NCBI GenBank assembly: GCA_051003695.1
Contig: JBPCLB010000024.1
Coordinates: 1-10,967 of the forward strand
Direction of reading: 5' to 3'
Length of the DNA stretch: 10,967 nt
From: Gaiella sp051003695
Lineage (GTDB): Bacteria > Actinomycetota > Thermoleophilia > Gaiellales > Gaiellaceae
Shown here: piece after piece, positions 6,254 to 10,967 of the stretch
Layout of the letters: each line of letters begins with the position of its first letter
Position numbering within the stretch: position 1 is the first letter of the stretch
Position numbers and translations under genes: made by a program
Notes under the pieces: model-generated
Seen by the model: the letters and a program-made list of their open reading frames with translations, nothing else
Databases searched by the model: none
Told to the model about the DNA's origin: nothing

Positions 6254-7138
6254 GTGATCCCGGCTGTGCCGACGAGAGCTCTCCTCTCGGACGTCTCGGT
6301 CGTGACGATCGGCGTGAACGTCCCGATCGGCGAGGCGGGAAGACGCCTCGCCGAACTCGGAGCGCGCGTGACAAAGGTCGAGCCTCCCGCGGGTGACCCG
6401 CTCGAGCTCGCGGCGCCAAGCTGGTATCGCGCGTTCACTGCGTGCCAGAGTCCGCTCCGCCTCGACCTCAAGCACCCGGACGGCCGAGAGTCCCTCGACG
6501 AGCTGCTGACCGCATGCGAGCTGCTGCTCACGTCGTTTCGCCCTTCCGCCCTCGAGCGTCTCGGGCTCGGCCGGAATCGGCTCGCGCAACGGTTTCCGAC
6601 GCTCGTCCAGGTGGCGATCGTCGGCAGTGCCGCACCACTCCAAGAGCTGCCCGGGCACGATCTCACCTACGTCGCGGTGAACGGGCTGGTCGACCCTCCT
6701 TCGCTGCCTCGCACACTGGTGGCCGACCTCGGCGGCGCGGAGCGAGCCGTCTCGACCGGGCTCTCACTGCTGCTCGCACGACGCTCCGGTCACGACTGTG
6801 GGTACGCGGAGGTCGCGCTCGCGGATGCGGCCGCCGTGTTCGCCGGTGCGCTCGAGCACGGCTTGACCGCTCGTGGCGGGATCCTCGGCGGGGGGCTGCC
6901 GTACTACGATCTCTACGAGACGCTCGAGGGCTGGGTGGCGGTGGCAGCGCTCGAGCCGCACTTCGCGACGCGGTTGCTCGGCGCGCTCGGCCTCGCCGAC
7001 CATGCCGGTCGCGCGGAGCTCGCGACGGCTTTCCTCGCTCGCCGCGCGGCCGACTGGGAGTCGTGGGCAACGGAGCGCGACCTTCCGCTCGCCGCCGTCC
7101 GTCACACTGTCGGAGAAACGGGGAAGAGCGCATCGTGA
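6254..7138 (+). CDS. Alpha-methylacyl-CoA racemase-like protein (CaiB/BaiF family III CoA-transferase superfamily), short
   Basis: The fold is recognised by LGARVTKVEPPAGDP (35-49), LRLDLKHPDGRESLDELL (68-85) and FRPSALERLGLG (95-106). Within the superfamily it looks like the racemase branch: GHDLTYVAVNGL (134-145), LVADLGG (155-161) and PYYDLYETLEGWVAVAALEP (216-235) match the racemase blocks holding the catalytic His, Asp and Glu of M. tuberculosis MCR (His126, Asp156, Glu241), here His135, Asp158 and Glu222. Such enzymes swap the 2R and 2S forms of 2-methylacyl-CoA by proton transfer. At 294 residues it lacks much of the C-terminal part of the usual ~360-residue enzyme; the next gene starts 16 nt on, so no lost segment hides there. 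A GTG at 6266 with GGAG 11 nt upstream is an alternative start. A CoA-transferase role cannot be excluded. Confidence 0.85.
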   Translation: MIPAVPTRALLSDVSVVTIGVNVPIGEAGRRLAELGARVTKVEPPAGDPLELAAPSWYRAFTACQSPLRLDLKHPDGRESLDELLTACELLLTSFRPSALERLGLGRNRLAQRFPTLVQVAIVGSAAPLQELPGHDLTYVAVNGLVDPPSLPRTLVADLGGAERAVSTGLSLLLARRSGHDCGYAEVALADAAAVFAGALEHGLTARGGILGGGLPYYDLYETLEGWVAVAALEPHFATRLLGALGLADHAGRAELATAFLARRAADWESWATERDLPLAAVRHTVGETGKSAS

Positions 7139-7154
7139 CGAGGAGGACACCGAG

Positions 7155-8810
7155 ATGAGTGCGACGGGACGTCGAGCCGTGACCGAGGAGGAGTGGCGCG
7201 AGAGCTACGGCGCGACGCCGGAACGTGCCGGCGAGCTGTTCACGTCGATCTCCGGGCTGGAGCACGAGCCGCTCTACGGCCCTGACGGGGTCACGGTCGA
7301 CCACGACCGCGAGCTCGGCTATCCCGGCTCGTTTCCGTTCACGCGCGGGGTGTACCCGTCGATGTACCGCGGCCGCCTGTGGACGATGCGTCAGTTCGCC
7401 GGGTTCGGCACCGCCGCGGAGACGAACACCCGCTTCCGGTACCTGCTCGAGCACGGTCAGACGGGGCTCTCGACGGCGTTCGACATGCCGACGCTGATGG
7501 GGCTCGACTCCGACCACTCGCGCTCCCTCGGGGAGGTCGGGCGGGAGGGCGTCGCGATCGACACCCTCGAGGACATGGAGACGCTCTTCGGCGGAATCCC
7601 GTTGGGCGAGGTCTCGACCTCGATGACGATCAACGCGCCGGCGGCGATCCTGCTCGCGTTCTACGTCTGCGTCGCCGAGTCCCAGGGCGTGACGCGCGAC
7701 CGGCTCCGGGGCACGATCCAGACGGACATCCTCAAGGAGTACATCGCGCAGAAGGAGTACATCTTCCCGCCCGCACCGTCGATGCGGCTCGTGACGGACA
7801 TGGTCGAGTTCTGCACGCGGGAGATGCCGCTCTGGCATCCGATCTCGATCTCGGGCTACCACATCCGCGAGGCGGGCTCCACCGCCGCGCAGGAGCTCGC
7901 GTTCACGCTCAAGGACGGATTCACCTACGTCGAATGGGCTCTCCAACGAGGCCTCGAGGTCGACGAGTTCGCGCCGCGCCTCTCGTTCTTCTTCAACGCG
8001 CACCTCGATTTCTTCGAGGAGATCGCGAAGTACCGCGCCGCGCGCCGAATCTGGGCTCGCGAGCTCCGCGACACCTACGGAGCGCGCAGCGAGCGAAGCC
8101 TGCTGATGCGCTTCCACACCCAGACGGCGGGCGTGTCGCTCACGGCGCAGCAGCCCGAGGTGAACATCGTGCGCACGGCGATCGAGGCGCTCGCAGCCGT
8201 GCTCGGCGGGACTCAGTCGCTCCACACCAATTCCTACGACGAAGCCCTCGCGCTCCCGACCGAGGACGCCGTGCGGATCGCGCTGCGGACCCAGCAGGTG
8301 ATCGCGCACGAGACGGGCGTCGTCAACGTGATCGATCCCCTGGGCGGCAGCTACTACCTCGAGCAGCTGACCGATCGGCTGGAGGAGGAAGCGCGCGATC
8401 TTTTCCACCGCATCGACGAGCTCGGCGGGATGGTCGCGGCGATCGAGCAGAACTTCCCGCAGCGCGAGATCGCAGAGTCCTCGTTCCGCTACCAGCAGGA
8501 AGTCGAGGCGGGGCAGCGCGTGATCGTCGGGCTCAACCGCTACCAGCTGCCCGACGAGCAGCTGCCGGAGCTCCTCAAGATCGACGCCGAGCTCGAGAGG
8601 CAGCAGATCGACCGGGTGCAGGCTTTCCGCGCGCAACGCGACGAGCCCGCCTCGGCCCTAGCGCTGAAGACCCTTCGGGAGGCGGCGTCGGCCGACACGA
8701 ACCTGATGCCGCTGATCATCGAAGCGGCCCGCGCACGCGTGACGATGGGCGAGATGTGCGACGCGCTTCTAGACGCGTGGGGCACCTTGCGTGAGACCCC
8801 GGTGTTCTAG
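7155..8810 (+). CDS. Adenosylcobalamin-dependent acyl-CoA mutase large subunit, isobutyryl-CoA mutase-like
   Basis: The 551-residue protein is the substrate-binding TIM-barrel subunit of the methylmalonyl-CoA mutase family, which rearranges acyl-CoA carbon skeletons by radical chemistry. Family blocks include YPSMYRGRLWTMRQFAGFG (67-85), GTIQTDILKEYIAQKEYIFP (186-205), SGYHIREAG (233-241, with His236) and GGTQSLHTNSYDEAL (351-365). In P. shermanii methylmalonyl-CoA mutase Tyr89 and Arg207 hold the substrate carboxylate; here, at the same 118-residue spacing, they are Phe81 and Gln199, as in isobutyryl-CoA mutase. Ala108 stands where 2-hydroxyisobutyryl-CoA mutase has Asp117. Isobutyryl/n-butyryl-CoA or a similar uncharged chain is thus the likely substrate. 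The B12-binding domain is absent (the protein ends in ETPVF), so a separate small subunit is needed; it is not in the window. AGGAGG at 7141-7146 supports ATG 7155. Confidence 0.93.
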   Translation: MSATGRRAVTEEEWRESYGATPERAGELFTSISGLEHEPLYGPDGVTVDHDRELGYPGSFPFTRGVYPSMYRGRLWTMRQFAGFGTAAETNTRFRYLLEHGQTGLSTAFDMPTLMGLDSDHSRSLGEVGREGVAIDTLEDMETLFGGIPLGEVSTSMTINAPAAILLAFYVCVAESQGVTRDRLRGTIQTDILKEYIAQKEYIFPPAPSMRLVTDMVEFCTREMPLWHPISISGYHIREAGSTAAQELAFTLKDGFTYVEWALQRGLEVDEFAPRLSFFFNAHLDFFEEIAKYRAARRIWARELRDTYGARSERSLLMRFHTQTAGVSLTAQQPEVNIVRTAIEALAAVLGGTQSLHTNSYDEALALPTEDAVRIALRTQQVIAHETGVVNVIDPLGGSYYLEQLTDRLEEEARDLFHRIDELGGMVAAIEQNFPQREIAESSFRYQQEVEAGQRVIVGLNRYQLPDEQLPELLKIDAELERQQIDRVQAFRAQRDEPASALALKTLREAASADTNLMPLIIEAARARVTMGEMCDALLDAWGTLRETPVF

Positions 8811-8814
8811 ACCC

Positions 8815-9996
8815 ATGAGCTTGGACGTCCTCAGCGACGAGCAGCGCGAGCTCCGCGAGCTCGTGCGGTCGCTCGCACGCGAGCGGATTGCGCCGCGGGC
8901 CGCCGAGATCGACGAGACGCACGAGTTCCCGTGGGACATCGTCGAGCTCTTCCGCGAGCATCAGCTGTTTGGGCTGCTCTTCGACGAGGAGGTCGGGGGA
9001 ACCGGCACCGGAACGCTGCTGAGCCTGGTTGCGATCGAGGAGATCTCGAAGGTGTGTGCGACCTCAGGTCTGCTCTTGGCCGTGCAGGAGCTCGGGTCGC
9101 TCGGGCTCAAGCTCGGTGGCTCGGCCGAGCAGCAAGCGGCGTGGCTACCGCGCCTCGCCTCGGGTGAGGTGCTCGCGGCCTACGCGCTCACCGAGGCCGG
9201 ATCCGGGTCGGACTCGGCCGCGATGCGCACGACTGCGTGTCGCGAGGGCGACGAGTACGTGCTCGACGGCTCGAAGCGCTTCATCACGAACGCCGGCGTC
9301 GCCGGTCTCTACACGGTGTTCGCGAAGACCGACCCGAACGCGGGTCATCCGGGGATCTCCGCCTTCCTCGTGGAAGCAGGGACACCCGGATTCGAGGTCG
9401 CGCGGCTCGAGCCGAAGCTCGGCATCTCGGGGTCGACGACCGGCGAGCTCGTCTTCTCGGACTGCCGGATCCCAGTAGCGAACCGCATCGGGGAGGAGGG
9501 CACCGGCTTCAAGCTCGCCATGCGCATCCTCGATCGCTCGCGGCCGGGGGTCGCAGCTCAGGCGCTCGGGATCGCGCAGGGCGCGACCGACTACGCGCTC
9601 GACTATGCGCGCTCGCGCGAGACCATGGGCAAGCCGATCGCCGCGCACCAGTTGATTGCGGCCAAGCTCGCCGACATGGAAACGCGCACCGAGGCGGCAC
9701 GTGGGCTGCTCTACCGCTACGGGCAGATGGCGGACGCGGGGGTGCCGGAGGCCCAGCTGACGAAAGCTTCGGCGATGGCCAAGCTCCTCTGTGGCGACGT
9801 CGCGATGTGGGTGACGACCGAGGCCGTGCAGATCCTGGGCGGCTACGGCTACATCAAGGAGTACCCGGTCGAGCGCTTCATGCGCGACGCGAAGATCACG
9901 CAGATCTACGAGGGCACCCAGGAGGTGCAGCGCTTGGTGATCGCGCGCGAGATGCTGAAGGAGCAGCGGGCCTTCCTGCTCACCGACGTCGGCTGA
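8815..9996 (+). CDS. Acyl-CoA dehydrogenase (FAD)
   Basis: The 393-residue protein has the usual acyl-CoA dehydrogenase length and motifs: AYALTEAGSGSD (122-133) at the FAD/substrate site, the beta-domain segment KLGISGSTTGELVFSDCRIP (201-220), QILGGYGYIKEYPVERFMRD (339-358) and ITQIYEGTQEVQRLVIAR (361-378). Glu366 in IYEGT is in the place of the catalytic base of short- and medium-chain enzymes (Glu376 in human MCAD). It makes a trans-2-enoyl-CoA and passes electrons to ETF. The ATG at 8815 is 4 nt after the mutase stop with no strong Shine-Dalgarno sequence, so translation is probably coupled; an in-frame GTG at 8791 lies inside the mutase gene and is less likely. Context with the mutase and racemase suggests a short- or branched-chain substrate, but the sequence does not fix chain length. 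Confidence 0.95.
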   Translation: MSLDVLSDEQRELRELVRSLARERIAPRAAEIDETHEFPWDIVELFREHQLFGLLFDEEVGGTGTGTLLSLVAIEEISKVCATSGLLLAVQELGSLGLKLGGSAEQQAAWLPRLASGEVLAAYALTEAGSGSDSAAMRTTACREGDEYVLDGSKRFITNAGVAGLYTVFAKTDPNAGHPGISAFLVEAGTPGFEVARLEPKLGISGSTTGELVFSDCRIPVANRIGEEGTGFKLAMRILDRSRPGVAAQALGIAQGATDYALDYARSRETMGKPIAAHQLIAAKLADMETRTEAARGLLYRYGQMADAGVPEAQLTKASAMAKLLCGDVAMWVTTEAVQILGGYGYIKEYPVERFMRDAKITQIYEGTQEVQRLVIAREMLKEQRAFLLTDVG

Positions 9997-10010
9997 TCTC
10001 GGGCGAGATA

Positions 10011-10028
10011 GTTGTAGTATACTACAAC
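10011..10028. promoter_or_regulatory. 18-bp perfect palindrome over the TA promoter: probable autoregulatory operator
   Basis: GTTGTAGTATACTACAAC is identical to its reverse complement over all 18 bp and is AT-rich in a GC-rich region. It includes TATACT (10018-10023), a near-ideal -10 box that ends 7 nt before the antitoxin GTG at 10031. A dimer bound here would block RNA polymerase. The antitoxin has a HTH domain and is the natural binder, as in most type II toxin-antitoxin operons. No good -35 is seen. Confidence 0.75.
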
Positions 10029-10030
10029 AT

Positions 10031-10279
10031 GTGCTGACCGTTCCTGAGGCTGCGCGGAGAGCCGGTCGTGACCCGGAGACGATTCGACGCTGGATTCGCT
10101 CCGGGCGGCTGGCCGCCCGCAAGATCGGGACACAGCACGTGATCGAGGAAGAGGATCTCGCAGCGACCCTCGCGGAGGGAGTCGACATTTCGCTTCCTCC
10201 TGCTTGGGCGACGACACGATCCGGCCGCCCTATGCCTAATGTCGTCGCCGCGCTCGCACGCTCCAGACTCGAACGTTGA
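10031..10279 (+). CDS. Helix-turn-helix antitoxin of a VapBC-like pair (MerR/excisionase-type HTH)
   Basis: The 82-residue protein opens with LTVPEAARRAGRDPETIRRW (2-21) and continues IRSGRLAARKIGTQHVIEEE (22-41), the pattern of the small excisionase/MerR-like helix-turn-helix domain with its wing. The C-terminal part (52-82) has a Pro/Trp segment (SLPPAWATTRSGRP) and a basic helix, probably the region that wraps and inhibits the toxin. GTG at 10031 is the start: the overlapping ATG at 10029 reads into a stop after two codons, and the next codons are needed for the HTH. No ribosome binding site exists, so the mRNA is probably leaderless from TATACT. The stop overlaps the toxin start by 4 nt. 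The role as antitoxin rests on the HTH, the operator and the PIN neighbour. Confidence 0.8.
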   Translation: MLTVPEAARRAGRDPETIRRWIRSGRLAARKIGTQHVIEEEDLAATLAEGVDISLPPAWATTRSGRPMPNVVAALARSRLER

Positions 10280-10674
10280 CTCTCGTCGTCGACGCAAGCG
10301 TCGCAGTGCCCGCGTGCCTTTCCTCCGCCGGCTTCTCGGTTCTCGCGGACGACGACCTCGTCGCACCTCCACTCCTGTGGTCGGAAGCGCGCTCCGCTCT
10401 CCACGAGCTCGCCTGGCGAGGGGAGATCACCGCGGGAGACGGTGAAGAGGCGCGAGACGCGCTCGAAGAAGCCCCGATCCGACGAGCTGACGACGAGCGC
10501 CTCGGCATCGAAGCCTGGCGGATCGCCGATGCGTTCGGTTGGGCGAAGACGTACGACGCCGAGTACGTCGCGCTTGCGATCCGCCTTGGCTGCCGGCTCG
10601 CCACGCTCGACGCTCGACTACGGCGTGGTGCGGATCGACTTGGCATCGTCGTCCTCGTTGACGAACTCGCCTGA
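10276..10674 (+). CDS. vapC: PIN-domain ribonuclease toxin, VapC family
   Basis: The 132-residue protein is a single PIN domain, a magnesium-dependent RNase that cleaves tRNA or rRNA when freed from its antitoxin. The acidic residues are in place: Asp6 in LVVDAS, Glu37 in LWSEARSALHEL, Asp94 in TYDAEYVALA and Asp112 in ATLDARL. Length is typical of VapC. The start is TTG at 10276, overlapping the antitoxin stop as TTGA; it places Asp6 at the usual distance from the N-terminus, and no other start lies before it. Translation is thus probably coupled to the antitoxin. All catalytic positions are intact, so the toxin is likely active. Which RNA it cuts cannot be told. Confidence 0.92.
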   Translation: MTLVVDASVAVPACLSSAGFSVLADDDLVAPPLLWSEARSALHELAWRGEITAGDGEEARDALEEAPIRRADDERLGIEAWRIADAFGWAKTYDAEYVALAIRLGCRLATLDARLRRGADRLGIVVLVDELA

Positions 10675-10738
10675 GTCCCGTGTCTACGTGAGCGTGCAGT
10701 CGATGCAAGCGCAGTCTCGGCGCTCGTCGATCACGTGA

Positions 10739-10762
10739 CGGCGAGGCTCGAGCAGCTCGCCG
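10739..10762. terminator. Possible hairpin between convergent genes
   Basis: CGGCGAG (10739-10745) pairs with CTCGCCG (10756-10762) around a 10-nt loop. It lies in the 137-bp gap between the toxin gene and the convergent minus-strand gene, where a bidirectional terminator would be expected. No T-tract. In a GC-rich region such repeats also arise by chance. The rest of 10675-10811 shows no gene. Confidence 0.3.
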
Positions 10763-10811
10763 CGACCTGCGTTCGCCTCAAAGGCGCGGGCGAGGCATCG
10801 GCATCTCAGCC

Positions 10812-10967
10812 CTACCCCCGACCGGAGCCGGCGATCGTCACGGTGCGTCGGAGCGAGACGCCGTTCTCGGTGTTGAGGTCGAACTGGATCACGTACCGCT
10901 TGCCGGGTGCGACGGTGAACGCGGGTCGCACCGTGATCGAGCAGTCGCTGCGCAGCCGCGTCTGAAT
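10812..10967 (-). CDS. C-terminal part of an unidentified protein (runs off window)
   Basis: Minus-strand codons from the window edge to the TAG at 10814-10812 give 51 residues without interruption. The sequence alternates polar and hydrophobic residues (CSITVRPAFTVAPGKRYVIQ, then DLNTENGVSLRRTVTI), which suggests beta strands, as in an immunoglobulin-like or other beta-sandwich domain of an exported protein. Codon third positions are mostly G or C, as in the real genes here. The opposite-strand ORF over the same bases is Arg/Ser-rich and less convincing. The start and function are unknown. Confidence 0.55.
   Translation of the reverse strand: MQTRLRSDCSITVRPAFTVAPGKRYVIQFDLNTENGVSLRRTVTIAGSGRG

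Noticed and set aside
5440..6666. A 408-codon minus-strand frame opposite the phosphatase gene
   Set aside because: It covers the promoter, the phosphatase with its intact catalytic motif and part of the racemase. Composition is Arg/Ser/Ala-rich with no recognisable motif.
6663..8636. A 657-codon open frame on the minus strand opposite the mutase and racemase genes
   Set aside because: It is antisense to two genes with clear family motifs, is low-complexity Arg/Glu/Leu-rich, and shows no domain. Long antisense frames are common where codon third positions are GC-rich.
9145..10404. A 419-codon minus-strand frame opposite the dehydrogenase and TA pair
   Set aside because: It runs through the palindromic operator and three well-supported genes on the other strand; no domain is visible.
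10731..10738. TCACGTGA, an 8-bp palindrome
   Set aside because: Short GC-containing palindromes occur by chance, and it is not placed at a promoter.
10735..10965. 76-codon plus-strand frame at the window end
   Set aside because: It overlaps the minus-strand fragment, which has better codon-position GC and a beta-strand-like pattern; the plus frame has no motif or ribosome site.
1..10967. CRISPR array, tRNA, rRNA, insertion sequence or phage integration genes
   Set aside because: I looked for regularly spaced repeats, tRNA-like cloverleaf sequence and transposase or integrase motifs and saw none. The TA pair alone does not prove a mobile island.

Overview
The window is GC-rich and densely packed. 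Several starts are GTG or TTG, and several genes have a TANNNT-like hexamer 6-7 nt upstream of the start codon, the arrangement of leaderless transcripts. Together with an ECF sigma factor, acyl-CoA catabolism genes and a membrane protein of a type I associate with actinomycetes, this points to a high-GC actinobacterium, perhaps a deep lineage such as Thermoleophilia. That placement is inference; no marker gene fixes the taxon.

Layout. At 1-184 (minus) lies the N-terminus of a secreted protein cut by the window edge. At 221-2074 (plus) is the ribosome-associated GTPase TypA/BipA. Its stop codon overlaps, in one CTAG, the stop of a minus-strand operon read from 3774 down to 2071: ECF sigma factor, 78-residue unknown protein (candidate anti-sigma factor), MscS-like membrane protein. 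The three genes overlap by 11 and 4 nt, so they are probably translationally coupled. Divergent from the sigma factor, at 3922-4695 (plus), is a second protein of the same membrane family without the MscS beta domain, followed by a strong GC hairpin. Then come a four-helix membrane protein (4805-5308), a 25-residue single-helix protein (5314-5391) and another hairpin.

A four-gene plus-strand run (5479-9996) has gaps of 7, 16 and 4 nt: a tyrosine phosphatase, an alpha-methylacyl-CoA racemase-like protein, the large subunit of a B12-dependent acyl-CoA mutase, and an acyl-CoA dehydrogenase. Residues at the mutase specificity positions (Phe81, Gln199, Ala108) fit isobutyryl-CoA mutase rather than methylmalonyl-CoA mutase. 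The last three enzymes could jointly process 2-methyl-branched acyl-CoAs. The small B12-binding subunit is not in the window.

The run is followed by a compact toxin-antitoxin pair (10031-10674): a HTH antitoxin and a VapC-type PIN ribonuclease, with an 18-bp perfect palindrome covering the probable -10 box. The window ends in the C-terminus of a minus-strand protein (10812-10967). I saw no tRNA, rRNA, CRISPR array, insertion sequence or integrase. The best candidates for something new are the sigma/78-residue/channel operon, the specificity of the mutase cluster, and the TA pair with its palindromic operator.
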